A DNA stretch of 64,000 bases, from positions 36,529 to 100,528 of the forward strand of contig CAJNOL010000835.1 of assembly GCA_905250125.1 (NCBI GenBank). Direction: 5' to 3'. The stretch comes from Rotaria sordida (lineage: Eukaryota; Rotifera; Eurotatoria; Philodinida; Philodinidae). Position numbers and translations under genes: made by a program. Shown here one piece after another: positions 15,641 through 33,638 of the stretch. The stretch's first letter is position 1; every line of letters starts with the position of its first letter. A model generated the notes under the pieces. The model was given only the letters and a program-made list of their open reading frames with translations, had not been told where the DNA came from and did not search any database.

Positions 15641-17131
15641 TTATGTAAATCCATCTGTTTCAATCGTTGATTCCGTAGCTCGTTTTAAACTTTTTCTTCC
15701 ATATAAATAATCATCATTTTGACTACTATTTGAACGATGAAAACCACTAATTCGTGGTTGATTTATAAATGGTCGATTTTCATGTGATGAATATATTTCA
15801 CCTGTACCACTACCAAGTGAATGTTTTGGTTTATAATGTTTACTTAAAAGTTTACTTATTTCACATCGAAATACTGATGATGATGCAAAACAAAAAATAA
15901 ATGAAGCTGCATAATATGTATTAATTAAACATTGATAAATATTTCCTTGTATTATAAATGATTTATATTCATCATAAGATTGCATACCACGTTGAGGATC
16001 AAATGATAAAGCATAAAAAATTTGTGCTGGTGCAACCAGTGCTAAAAAACCAATATTTGATGCAAGTAACATTGTTGTTACACGTCTTGTACGACTTTTT
16101 GATCGTGATTTTAAATGTTCATTATTAATTGGACTTAAAAATGAATTTTGTATTATGAATATATTTAGAATTAATGCTAATATACATGGCTAAAAAAAAA
16201 AAAACAAAGAAATAATAATTTATATTAGTTCCTAGTGAACTATTATTAATCCTAGAATATTTGTAATAAGTCATTCATAAAAGAGATTATTGTTTTCTTT
16301 TATAGAAGACTTGCATAGTTTAAAAAATTTCGTTAAGTACTTCTCAAAAAAACAAAATACTATAGGTTTTTTTCTTTTTGTTATCTATTTATATCTTAGA
16401 ATAAATGTACTAAAATAAAAATCTATTCTTAAAAACTTACCAGAATAATATATGTTACAAGTTCTTGCCATGTACTTGTTGATGCAAAAAATTTTTGAAA
16501 ATTATTTTCACTATATTTATCAAAAATACATGCTAAAAATGTTGTATTTTCAGATAAAACAACTTTATTTCCAGTAAATAAAAGATAATGTAAATTTAAT
16601 AATAAAAGAATTAAACCAGTTATAATTATTGTATATAAAACAGTATGTTTATTTTTTGTTGGTGTACGTCGAATTGTTTTTGATTGTTGAAAACGATCAA
16701 ATGCAACAATAACAAGTATCCATGATGCCATACCACGTATCCATTGAGCAACAAATGCATTTATTCGACACCAAGCAAAATCAAATTGACTACGTAAATG
16801 TATATCATATCCTTGTGATAACATCATATTAAGTGTATTTGTTAATAAAACACCTATATTTAATAAAGCACAAACAGCCATAAATTGACATGTTGTATAT
16901 TTACGTAATCTAACACGAAGAAGTGTTATAGCAGTTAAAAGATTACCACATGTACCAGCCATAATAAGAAATAGAAAATAACCACGATAAACAATACGAT
17001 TTATTAATAATAAACTTCCCCATTCTTCTAATGAGGATGTTGAGTGATTAGGTGATGTTGAACTATGGAAAACAAAAATATGAGTTTTTTTGTTTTTTTT
17101 CAAATTAAATATATGATACATACTTGTTCAT
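15641..17131 (-). CDS. Class A (rhodopsin-like) G-protein-coupled receptor
   Basis: Three exons: an 8-nt first exon 17124-17131 (ATG AAC AA), then 16441-17062 and 15641-16189. GT-AG junctions are in phase, giving 392 aa. Seven hydrophobic segments can be traced. TM1 carries the GN motif (GTCGNLL). TM3 ends in AFDRFQQSK, which takes the place of the usual DRY. The last helix (CFASSSVFRCEISKLL) lacks a clear NPxxY. The C-terminal tail is Ser/Arg-rich, as expected for a cytoplasmic regulatory tail. The overall look is that of invertebrate peptide (FMRFamide-like) or orphan receptors; the ligand cannot be inferred. The 8-nt start exon was chosen because the frame 5' of 17062 in exon 2 is interrupted by a good acceptor (CCATAG) and the join gives an uninterrupted protein. 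An alternative start at 17121 would read through that intron. Confidence 0.85.
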
Positions 17132-20100
17132 TGTATTTGAATCTATATGTAGTTGTATTACTAATTACATTAAACAATTAATAATTATTGAGAAAGAATA
17201 AGTTTATATAATAATATATTATCTATAAAAGACATCATGCGAAGTTACATTTTCTACATATATACATCATGATAATCGAACTTGTTTAACACCACAACAA
17301 AAACAGAAGGAAAGAAAATCAATTCGTACACATCATAATTTCTTATATCTGACGAATCAATGTCAGTACAATCAAATTACGTCTGTCATTATTTAATAAT
17401 AGCAATGAAAAGAATAAGAATGAAATAGCGGTAGTATAACATGCGATGCGTAATAGCAAATGTGTCAAAAGCAAAACAAAAAACTGAGAGAGATTTTCTC
17501 TTTCCTGTGTTCATAAGCTTTTCCCTTTTTACTCTCTACTAATAATAGATATATATGTGTATTGTTATATGTAATTTATGTTTCTATCGATCGTGTGATG
17601 TTTTTTTTTCTTCTTTTCAATATCTACTTTTAATTAAATAGTAATTTATAGTTTGAGAAAATGATTTCTTTTATAATCATTTTATTCATCTAGAAGAAAG
17701 AAAAAAAAAAAAGTATCTACTAGAAAAGTCATAATTTGTTATAATTAACAGTCAACTTAACGTATGTTAAGATATTCTAAGAATCACTTTTAATATTTTC
17801 AAGTAACATATTTTTCCTATTTTCTCCTATAGAACTAAATAGAATCTTAGTTTCTTTTCTTTTTTTTGTTTTATTTTCTCAAACAAAAGAAAAAATATGT
17901 TTGAAACAAAAAAAGAAAAATAATCATGTCAACTAATATAAGCATGTTTCTCTTAAATATATGTCGTTTTAATCTAATCCGATTATAAGTAACAATGTTC
18001 TATTAATAATCTAAGTGTTGCAGTTCAAACTATTTGTTCGATATTTAAATTTAAATTTTTCAAAATTATTTCGATTGATCTTGATTATACTAAGTGACTA
18101 TATTTTGAAAGATTAAATATACTAATATAAAAAAAAAAAAAAGAAAATAATTTCTATATTACTTATCTGTTCTAGAATAGCTTTAAACTATCTATTGTCT
18201 GATTCAATAATTCACTCTTCATTGATCACATTTATAGTTTATATTCATCATAGTTGCATTTTTGTTTTTAGCAACATAACTATTCTTATATGAAATATTG
18301 TATGGATTTATTCGAGTGTATTGAAGAAGAAATTCATATGAAAAGTGAAGATCAGAAATTTATAGATAGCACTTTTAAATAGATTAGTTTTTCTAATGTT
18401 AAACAAGTAAATTGTTTGAATAGAATAATATATATTTAGAACAATTTTAAAATTATATAAAGAAAAATTCAATTACATGTTTTTTTTTTGGAAACAAAAT
18501 TTTGATAAAAGTAACTTAAGTTATTCAGTATTTTTTTAATATTTTTGTTTGTAAAGAAAAAAAAAAAAAGTCAATATATGATGCTTACAGTTAAATTAAA
18601 CTTCAAAAATAAATTCAAATTGTAATGTCAAATTTCGATCACATAATTATGTCAAATATAAGTTGAAATCAAATTAAATCATGAACAATGTAACAAACAA
18701 GTCATTATTGTCATCAAAAAAAAAAAAAAAAACAAAAAACTAATGTGAATAAACAGTTATTTGACATTATTATTTAGTTAAGGACGACTAATATGAAAAA
18801 ACAAATGAAGACAAGCAATTATATATAATGAACAAAAAGTGATGTCTATTTCTACAGAATATTTTTTGATATTTTCTTTTGACATGTTTATGATTAAGAT
18901 TGTATTATTGACTATCATGGTGTGAGAATGACTTTTTTTTAGCTCACAGCTATGTTTCCGTTCTATTCATATACATGACTAACAAAGAGAAAAGCATATA
19001 CTTGTTCAATCTTCAAATCTATTTCTCTAGATCTTCATTTCCGTAACCAACTGGTATCTCATAATTAAAACACGATATATTTCCATCGAATATCTAGGTT
19101 TTCCTATCTTTACTATACTACCACCTCCCACCTTCCCTCCTTAAAAAGGCCAAATTTATATTCTTTTAAATGACTTATTTTTATCATACAAAGGATGCAG
19201 TCAACCAGAAATCGGCTTTGATTCAATTTACAATAGAACACAAAAAAAAAAGGATACAAATATAAATTATGGTGATATTTGCAAATATAAACGATACTAT
19301 TAACTAAAATATGTATGTATTAATATATACATTTATAAATAAATCAACGAATAAGTTTAATATATACTTACCAAGAATATTTATTTTGTATAACAAGATT
19401 ACAATAATTTTTATTAATATATCCATTAAAATAATTGAAATGAGAAATACAAGTTCTTATAAAACCTAGATATAATCATAATCTTATAATTAGAAATACT
19501 TAATTTTAAAAATAAAAAGACATATTCTTTGAATATGAATTCTACTTATTATTTTATATATTGTACTCAATACACTTTCTAGAAAATAAATATCACTCGA
19601 CTCACTGTTAAAACTTATGTTTCTACGAATAAAAGAAAAGCTTTTTTTCTGTTTCTCTTTTCACAATGAACTTAACCAATGTACTTGTTATAATTCAAAT
19701 TACTAGACAGAAAAAAAAAGAAAAGGAATAAATATATCTTTTATCTACAAATGCACTCCAAGGCAAAAAAAACAACATCTAATTGAAATAAATTTTAGAT
19801 TTATTCATCTATCCGAAGAAAATAATATTCCATTAAAATTTTAATAGATGATAATAAAGCAAAAACAACTCTATTTCTAAATGTTGATTGGTTGACGTTC
19901 GAAGATAATATTACATATACTTACTACTGCGTATATAAATAGTAAAAAATTGACAGACTACTATCAAGTAGATTCATGTCAATTAGTACACATGCAAACA
20001 TGCTAAAAGTGCACCGATATATATATATATCATTTCGACTAAAATAAACAGTATATCTAATTGTTTTTTTGATTATTTTTGTCTATCATTATCATTTGAT

Positions 20101-23100
20101 TTCATGTTTAGATTACAAATTTTTGTTCTTTGAGATCAATTGACTTACTATGAACATTGGCGTCTTATAAAATGAGAATATATTGATAAAAAATGACTAA
20201 TATATCTTGTATAGTCACATGTTATTAAAAAAAAAAAAAAAAAGAAAGAAAATAATCTGTAGCGTTCATCTTTTTTTTTCTTCTTCTTACTTAGTAATGT
20301 CAAACTTTAATGAATAGATAGGATTTTCTAGACTATATTTGCACGATAGCGAGTCTTTTTTTAATAGTTTCTTCCTTTCGCAAAAAGGCTCTAGAAAAAA
20401 AAAATCTATACAAATAGATTCATTTGTCAATGTTTAATAGTATCAAATAAAAAACAAGAAAACAAAAAAAAAAAGAAGTTTTTCTTCACTAACATAACAT
20501 CTTAACAAATTTCTTTTGCTGTATAGAATACATTAAATTTCTATGTAAGTTAAGTAATCAAAGGTATATGTGTGGGTGTAGTTTAAATATGAAATGGAAT
20601 AATAATGGTAGAGAGAAAGAGAAATAATTGAAGAACAAAAAGTAAAATATGACCTTTATTCTTTCTTTTTGTTGTGCGCACAAATGATTTATGTTTTCAA
20701 TTTCTTTGTTATCTAATATTCTTTTTTGTTTTGCTTTATCAGACTCATATATTTTATGCATTATTTTTTAGTTCTTTGATCATGCATCACACACACACTT
20801 TCTTCGAAATTTTAAATTTATCTTGACTTTCTTATATATAATCTATTACTACTTCTTTACATGCTTTTCTTTTTTGTGTTCTTCTCTGCTACTTTCATCT
20901 CTCTTATTGAATGTCATCTTCACTTTATTGTTGTTCTTTATATTATTCAATACATAGCTGAACCTTTCATTCATACTCTATTCATCTTATCATAGTCATT
21001 TCATTATCAGTCATCTTATAGTGTTACTTAGGATTACATCTAGTTGCATCTCAAGAGATATATATTTATATGTCACGATAATAAAACACGCACAATGTCA
21101 AAAGAAAGAATATAGAGTAAAAGTGGAGATTTTATTAAACAAGTAACGAAATAGAATTTATAATATTGAAAAGGAAATATATGCTTAAATATTGTCATGA
21201 CTGAAAAATGAGTTCGTCTACGGAAATCATTATATAAATTATAGATAAGAAACAATAGATAGAAAGGTAATTCTTGGTTATTAATGATAATAGAGAAAAG
21301 TTTAAAAATCAGTTTTCCATTCATAATATGTCTCATATTTCTTAGAGAGTTTTTTTTTTTTGTTTCTAAATTGGACTCATATTAATCTATATTTATTCTT
21401 TCTTATTCTTTATTTTATATCCGCAAGAAATAGTTAATGAGATTGTATGAGACTATACTTAAAAAGAAATATTTCAAACAAAATACAACATAGATTCTGA
21501 AATCCGATTTCAATTAATTATTGGAATAACTAATGAATTTAATCATTAACATACTATTGTCTGAAAATAAAACTTTATTATACTCAAAATCTATTAAGTA
21601 TATTAACATAATAATCTAAAATAAAAGACGCTTTTTTTTGTTTTTAGTATTTAACTTAATAAGATAACTTTGTGTAGGTTCTATGATGCGAAAAAAATAT
21701 GCTGTATCAAATAAAATTATTTTTTACAGTCCATTAAGTAAAAAAGAAATATTTAGGAAAAAATCCTAATCTATGCTTTTTCATTCAAAGTTCATAGCGA
21801 ATGCTGATTATTCTATCAAAAAAAAAAAACCAAACTATTTCATTTGATTTTTGTTTCTATGTAATTATCATCTAAAAATTATAATATCTAATGATTTCAT
21901 TTGATTTTTCATTAGATAATCCGAATAAAAACTAATGTCTAAGTATGAAAATGAATTTAATTATCTTGATTTTATTTTCTTTACTTTAATAAAAAAAAAA
22001 CTAAATTATATAACTTACTACATTGATCATATTCTTCGTGTTTTTTTTTGCTGCGTAATATAAAATGATCGAGATTTTTAGATTAGTTTGTTTTGATTAA
22101 ACAAAAACTAAATATCTTACTTTTGTTCATAAAAATGGATTAAGTCATTGTAAATATTTTTTATCACTTCCCTTATAAAGAGTGCTTCAGTATGAAAAAG
22201 AAAAAGCAAGGTCGTCATGACATTGATTAATAAGCCATGATGTGCAACATGAAACATGATCTTACCTTAATGCTTTTATGTCGATGATAAAAGGACATTA
22301 TCGGACAACTTAACCTTAAGACTATAACGAATTGTTCTATGTACTATGATTGTTGTAGATTTTTGTATTATAATAAAATTATAAATTGATTTGATAATAT
22401 CAATGTATTCGAAAGTTATTCAGCAAGAAAAGAAAACGAGAAGTATTCTGATTGATAAACAATGATAATTCTATGATGTAGGTTAAACTTATATGAATAT
22501 ACTCAGCTGACAAAGCCAGACATATATAAATAGAAAACACCCGGTTCATCAGTCATATTACGTCAAGATTTTCCTCAGCCTATTTATCAAGCAAATGGCA
22601 GACTAGAAATCATCATCAATTCTTAAAGACATGAAAAAAAGTCATTATGATGATAATATATTTATTTACTATATCATATGTAAGCATATTGAAATCATGT
22701 GTATTTTGTTAGATTTCGTATGATTTGTTTCTTAATTTTTCAAAATTCTTAATCATTACACTGACTAAAATATTAAATGATTGTTAAAATATATTAAATT
22801 CAATAGATTAAAAATCTATAAATTTTTCTTTTTATAAATCTAATTATATATTCAATCAATTTGATCGTATAGATTTTTTTGTTTTATATAAATTTAAGCT
22901 GAACATAAATATTCTAATAGATAGAATAAAATAATTTTTTTTTCAAATATTAGAAAAATAAATATCATACCTTTCTAGTTTAGAAATAATACTATCAACA
23001 AGAGAATTAAAAGAAAAAAAAATAACAATGAACATCTTACAAACTATGTCATCTAATATATTATATGATATAAATCAAAAATGATGTTGCTATAAATATT

Positions 23101-26100
23101 CTTTTAAATACCAAAATAATGATATTGAAATAACTGAAAGAAAACTCAAGCAATAACATATGACGTGCATACAAAGTGCATAGCCTTAAGGCTATGGAGA
23201 ATCTATGTGACAGGATGTAAGAATATGAGACCAATCAAATCTGATATTAAATTACAAAAAAACATCCTATATTGATAGGAAAAAATTGTTTTTCTTCAAT
23301 TTGCTATTGCTAGTAAAAAGCATTTATTTTTTTTCATTATAATTAAATAGATAATAAAGTGATGTCATACACAAAAAAAACATTTATCAATAAAGAAGAA
23401 GAATTTGAAAGTTTATTAAGAAAAAAGAAAATTTCTGATTGCAACTTTTATATACTTCAAAAAAAAAACAAAAATCCTTATGAAATACAACGAAAAAATT
23501 TAGATTATTTCCTTACGTTTTAATTTACTGCTTGATTCAAAATTAGAAAGTAACAATTGCAAGTTTATACACATTAACTTATCTATCATTATAGAATCAT
23601 GAATAGTTCTAAGAAAGTGCAAGTAGATGTATAGCGTGATATATATCTCATTCAAGGATTAAAAAAAAAACTTCAGTATGTATTAGTAAACAACTATAAT
23701 TTTAATTACTAAAAAGAAGAAGAAAAAAAAGGCGAAGTCATATATGGATGAAAACATGAATGTCTACAAAAAAAAAAATTTCTTTGCTTTTCTTTTTCAT
23801 TTGGATACATACTTTTGACAGCATAATAAGTTCCTATAATTGCGGTTAAAATAGATCAATAATAATTTAAAAATCATTCTTATGAATATTAAACTTAATA
23901 TTTAGATTTTTATCTATAAGAAATTCATGTCATGTTAGAACTGATCGAGCAATAGTATCTTTCTCTTTCGATTGAATGATTCTATTACCTTATCTGATTT
24001 GCTTCCTTTTTTTTATGTAGTTTTTACTTACTTCTTCATCCTGTCTCATTTTCGTAGTGTTTCTCTAGAAATAATGATACATTATCGACTATTGTATTGC
24101 ACGAACTATATCCTCGATTCTAGACTTAGAGAAAATCTGAGTTAATATAAATAAAAATCATATTAATGTGCTCTAAAATTAACGATAATATTTTCTATTC
24201 TCTACTTTTATTTATAAAAAATTCTAAAATAAATTCTAAAAAACAATTTTCTGTATACATTCACTCCATCTGAAATGATTAAATAATCATTATAAGACTT
24301 ATAGAATGAATATATAATTTTACTTAGTTTTGTTCAACATAACAAAACTCAAAAATTCTACAAGATATTGAATAAATTTTATTATGCACGACGAGAACAA
24401 AATACTTCAGAATGACAAACCGCATACCTTATTAAAATGTCATTTATTAGATTAAATTATGAGTTTTCAAGGGGAAAAAAAGAAAAAATTCATTGAAAAT
24501 TATTCTATATTAATGCGTTAATTTTATTACATAAAATTTTTATAAAAAATGTCTAGTTTCCTTTTAAAATATTTTAACTTTAAGTCATATTCAGTAATAC
24601 TAAGTATGACATAAAACAAAATATTCGAAGATATATTAAAAAAAAACAACTGGCCTAATGGAGTTCTGCTTATTGAAAGAATAATAGATACGAAATACAA
24701 GCATAAATATTTTAGCGGATTTAAACATTTGAGATAATATTCTTAATGATGATGATAGCTAGAACGAATCTGTAAAGAAAAAAAACATATTTAATTAGCT
24801 AAAAGAATTTTCAAGAAGAAAGGATCTCTCGAAAACGGTTATCTGAATTTGATTAGAGACATGTTCTTTTTTTTTGTAAACAAGTTAATCTAATAATGGA
24901 AATAGTTTTTGAGTAAAATCAGATGTTTGCCAAGAATTTTACGATCCTTCTTCATCAAACTACGTTTAATTTACAAATAACTTCTAAACATAAAATAATG
25001 CAAATTTTCTCATGAATCTATTGACTTTCTCTCTATCATATCCGATAAAAAAATCGGCAAAACAAACGACTATTGATTGAATGGAACTTTTTTTTTTTGT
25101 TTTTATAAATAACCTGTTTACATATCGAATCAATAATAATAATAATAATAATTTGAATAATTGTCAAACTTCATCGATGAATGTAGATAATCATAAGAAT
25201 CTAAATTTCAATGAAATTTTTCTTGAAAACTATGAATTTAATCTAATATATATATAACATTTCAAAAAGGTATTAGTAAAAAAAGATACTCGAGATAAGA
25301 ATGTCAAAATGATTATGAGAAAAGAAGCTTTCAAATCATTCTGAAAGAATTTTATCGTCTTCGAGCATAATAAAATTTCATTTAACATCTTATAGGATTT
25401 TAACTTTGTTGTATTCATCAATATTAATTAAAATTATACGTTCACTTTAAGGTACAAAAAAACAAATTTTACATTCTTTGCGTCTTAGGCGATGATTCAA
25501 TCAATCCACAGGAAATAAATGTCTACAGAATTTTTTTTAATATCTCATTTTATTAATTTAAAGAAAAAAAACTGATTTTTATATTTTAATCTTAGGATTA
25601 ATTTCGACTAACAGACAAAAGCTAAGGTGCTATACATAGGTGGAAAGTTTTTCTTTTTTACAATAATTTAGTAATCACTGAAACTAGTAGCTAAGATGAT
25701 AAATTGCATTCAAGTTCGTTCTCTCAAAGAACATATCATAAATATGTATGACAAAGAGATTTTGAGAAGTGGATGAAACATAAATCAATAGAAGATCAAT
25801 GATTTTTGTTAGTTTATCTCGAAAAGTTTTTAAATAAATATAAATTCAGGTTAATAAAGTTCTCTATCTAATGCATTCTTTATTAAAATTTCATAGATGA
25901 ATTATGATAGTAAAGAATCATAATCTCAATTTGAGCTAATTGCTTAACATTATAGATAAAAAAAAACTGTTGTTATTAAAGTTTTTTCCTTCACCTTAGT
26001 ATACTTACATGATTTAAACCAGAGAACAAATGACGATAAACTGTCAATAGTCTGTTCGGTCTGGTGTATGTGTGTGTGTTATGCCGTCGGTGGTTTGGAC

Positions 26101-27942
26101 CTTGAACGGTTGGTTACCCTCTGACTGCCATTCTACCGCAAAAATGCAGATTGTTATTCTCTAACACGCAATTTACTGGTTGTTCTTATGAGCACGACAG
26201 TAGTTATTTTTAATTTACGAGAAACTACTCAATTTTTATTGACATTCACTCGGACGCATTTTTATTAGGAAATTTACAGGTAAAATTAGAATTAAACAAT
26301 CGAATGTTTGGTTTTTTGTTTTTTAAGAATTAAATATTTTGTTTTTTCTCATACAAAAAAAAATAAAATAACTTGATATTTATGGAAATTTCATATAGAA
26401 GAAATATTAGTTTTCCTATAAATAAATGTCAAGATGACCGAACTTTCTCTCTCTCTCTCTCTACGAGAGTATTTACTTTTTAATTGTAATAAACTTTATT
26501 TAAAATTCATCGAAGCATATTTAATAGGAAATAAAATTCTTACCTTGAGGCTAATAGAAAAACATATAAACAGATGGTCTATATTACATTTCAAGAATAG
26601 AATTAGATAATCAACAATATTATAAAAATGTTTATATCAGATTGATTAATTGAATCACGAAAAGATTTTCATTAATAAAAATCTTTTTTTTCTTTTTTGG
26701 TGTGTAACTTCAATTTAACGTTATTATGTAGTTAATTATACTCTTCAGCTAAACAATTTCCGTTCCTATATTCTATTTTCATGTATTTAATCATATTTAT
26801 TAGAAGTCAATCGTAGTAGTGAATACAACTATTTTTATTGATCGACTAACATAATCCAGACGAACTTTATCATAATAATTAGAATGACTCGTTTTGGAAC
26901 TGAAATGTCTATTATTATATTGACTAATACGACTAAAAATATATCATGTTTTATGTTAAATATTACTTATTCTGTATTGTTCAAGGTTACGTCAATATGA
27001 TTTACTAAATAAGAAAATATTTTTTTCATAATCATGATTAGAGGTCTAAGCCGATTGGTTAATGTGAGGGAACCTCCTTCTCGGATGTTTCCTTCCGATT
27101 TCAATGATCCTTTTTTGCCTATAAATACTCTATAGTGGTTTAATAAAACCCTAACAGGATTTGGATTTGATAAAACTGTCGAATGTTTTTTCTAGAGGTT
27201 TCAGATTGTCGAAATTGAAAATTACTAACTATTGAGATTTTATGAGAGTCGCTTAAAAGTAATCATTAAAAGTGTGTTCGAAATTTCAAGGTGAAAAATC
27301 TTTAGTTCAGATCGAAATTAACTTCTAATAACTTTCCATTACCATGATCCGAGACTCTCATCATATCATGAGAAAGTGTTAGCTCAATATTTAGAAGCTG
27401 GAATTTTAACAACAACTAGAAATTTGTTAATTTGAGACTTCCAGACGCATATCTCTTAATCATTAAAAACCAGCAAAACTGATCGGTTTTAGTACCCCCC
27501 AAAAAAAATCAATAAAAAAGATCGGTATAATAAGTTCAATCGGACTACCTCCTAGGAGCCCTATGTCATATCTACAGACAACAAATCATTGATATCAGAA
27601 GGTTGATTCCCTTGTTAGTATAACTGTCATTTCAATAACAAAAAAAACCTAATATTTTGTTAATTATTTCGATTTTTTTTGCTTTTTTTTTTCTACAAAA
27701 TCAATCATATAACTTTCATGTTTATAAAATAACAAAACAACAAGAAACAAAACAAAAAAAAAATATAACAAACTTTCGTTTATAACAACATCTGTAATCA
27801 CATCACTCGGATGCACAAAGGAAGAAACCAAAAAAAAAACAAAAAAAAAGAATAATGAATAATCGACAATAAATCATGTTTCGGAAAACTAAACAAAGAG
27901 CATCATTTTAACATAAACAAAATAATAAAAAAAAAAAAAGAT
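17132..27942. other. ~10.8-kb gene-poor, very AT-rich region
   Basis: No gene with a recognisable domain or convincing exon chain on either strand. It contains long A and T runs, (AAT)n near 25132-25152, a CT microsatellite at 26445-26462, a pyrimidine-rich patch near 19095-19142, and two patches of more balanced composition (about 26040-26190 and 27040-27130). A TATA-like TATATAAATA occurs near 22524 but leads into no open frame. Short A-rich open frames (for example 20558-20761 minus, 21073-21336 minus) are not supported as genes. The region separates the start of the GPCR gene from the 3' end of FOXK. Confidence 0.5.
26445..26462. repeat. (CT)n microsatellite
   Basis: Nine consecutive CT units in the gene-poor region. 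Confidence 0.9.
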
Positions 27943-31504
<3,562 letters not shown>

Positions 31505-32557
31505 GTTTATATTTCATACAAATATGGTTTTGTAAAATAGAAGAAAATTTCTTTATTTTAATTGTTTTATTTTTCTTTTGAATATATCTAGAAAATAAAA
31601 ATTTTAATATCTAGATTTTTCGTTTTTTTTAATTTGACACAAAATAAGATTTGAATTAGTAAATAAATATGACGTATTTGTTATCTATTTTCTTATCAGT
31701 TTTATTGATTGGTATATTGTTTTTAGTTCTCGATCGATGATGATAATATACATTTATTCATAGATGTCGCCACTGATCAGATTTTATCATATTAATTATT
31801 ATACATTTCGAAATATAATGTATTCCATTAGTTTTTAGATAAATTTTGATAGGAACATCATAGTGTAATCTGTGGTTTTCATTATTCGAAAGAGAAGACT
31901 TGATGATCATCGTGATATATTGAAATTTGATTGATCGCAGTTCTTAGTTGAGATTTTTAAAAATGATAATCTGAAGTTACTTCCATTTCGATCTATATAA
32001 GGTCAATACCTCTAGCTTATTCTGTTCGAAAGTTATAAGGCTTTTCTTGATACCTTCGCTTTTCATCAGTTGACTTGTGATCATTCGCAAAAGTAGTTAG
32101 GTAGAGGTTATTCCACATGCTGAGTCCGATGGTGATATTTAATGCAGTGCGAAGGTATCTTACCAAACAAGAATGTATCAAATGAAACTCAACATAGCAC
32201 ATTGATCTAAATTTCATCTTCTATCTACATAGGACTATGATAAACTTTTTATTTCTGCTATTCATAGCGTAGCAAAACGTATATATATATTTATAGTTAA
32301 AGTGATATAATTTGTTTTGATTTCAAATATAAGAATTTCCTACTGGAAAAGATTTTCAACGAATCCGTGTTGTTAAAACTATTTTACTTTCTTCGATACT
32401 TAAATAAAACAGTACAAGAACGTCTATTATGTAGAATCAAATAATATTTTGAAAAACCGTTGATTATTAGTTCTTGCTCAAAATTTATTCTTTTTAAATA
32501 TAGGTTATTTGACTAATATCAAATATTCTCTTATTCTTACATTCACAAAAAGAATAT
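31505..32557. promoter_or_regulatory. Upstream region of FOXK
   Basis: About 1 kb upstream of the FOXK start codon, AT-rich and without a convincing gene. It must carry the 5' UTR and promoter, but no particular element can be named. A 66-codon minus-strand frame (32017-32217) has no family resemblance. Confidence 0.35.
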
Positions 32558-33334
32558 ATGGGCGTGCTTAATCATAGGATATCTCGATTTTTATTTGTTT
32601 ATATAGCTTCAGTCAATTATCAGAAAAATGTGATGTTTTTATCAATTATAGTACACGTATAATTCTAATGATGTGTTATTATTTGAGTTCTATATTTCTC
32701 TAAAATCAAATGTTATCGAGTGTTTCTTTATAATCATTTCGTTAGAGTACTCCATATCAAGCTTGTTAATATGTATTAATTCTTACTTAGAAAATTAAAA
32801 CAACTTGTAGTAGAAGCAATAAAGTTTTATTATCAAATAGCTAGTCAAAAAAATATAGTTAACTTATCATGCTCTATACTTACCAATAGGATGTTTACTT
32901 AAATTCTATGCAATGGGCACAATACATGCTTTAGTAGGTACTGATGTGTATGACTCTACGTATTGTTGTTGAGAAACTTCAAACAGGCTACTGATCGACA
33001 TTTTTTTTTTACTAAAAAAATTCATACTCTCAGTAAACTATAGTAGAGCCGTGAATCTTATACTGACCTTGAAGTTAGCTTTGCATTAAACACATGTGTT
33101 GCAAAATTTCATACTCTACAAAAAAATGCCTAGTAAAAATTAATGTATGTTAACTAGTTAGATACGGAATACTTTAACAAAATGATTATAAAGAAATATT
33201 TGTTAAATCTAGGTTTTAGTGAGATATAGAGTTCAAACGATAACAGATCACTAGCATTATACGGTATACTATAATTGATTGAAGCTACTTAAACAAATAA
33301 AAAATGGAGCATCCTATGATTAAGCACGTCTATA
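32558..33334. mobile_element. Long inverted-repeat element (MITE-like)
   Basis: The outer ends GCGTGCTTAATCATAGGAT (left) and ATCCTATGATTAAGCACGT (right) are inverted copies. The arms continue for roughly 200 bp with shared blocks such as AAACAAATA, GATTATAAAGAAA and TACTATAATTGAT. The centre is unrelated AT-rich sequence. No open frame is present. It is adjacent to the 100-N gap. Confidence 0.75.
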
Positions 33335-33538
33335 TTGAGAGAGCAATCATGATTTAGATTGAACGATCTTGCAGTGACCTGATCAGAATCAAATCGACTC
33401 GAGGCGGCTGTATCTTAGGATCTTGCTATCTTGTACTCCAAGAGTAGGTACTGATAATAAAAGTTAAAACTAGAAAAGTTGTCATTATTTCGATCTTTCA
33501 AAAAAATAAAATAACAGATATGCCGAAGGATATATTCA

Positions 33539-33638
33539 NNNNNNNNNNNNNNNNNNNNNNNNNNNNNNNNNNNNNNNNNNNNNNNNNNNNNNNNNNNNNN
33601 NNNNNNNNNNNNNNNNNNNNNNNNNNNNNNNNNNNNNN
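33539..33638. other. Assembly gap of exactly 100 N
   Basis: The round length suggests a scaffold gap of unknown true size. The upstream neighbour is a long inverted-repeat element, which may have stopped the assembly. Confidence 0.95.

Noticed and set aside
20558-20761. Minus-strand frame beginning MHKIYESDKAKQKRILDNKE, which looks partly like an exon
   Set aside because: A-rich composition makes Lys/Glu/Asn-rich frames likely by chance; the second half is low-quality hydrophobic sequence and no joining exon was found.
26040-26190. Patch of balanced composition considered as a tRNA or other RNA gene
   Set aside because: No cloverleaf, no A/B box pair and no recognised snRNA motif could be drawn.
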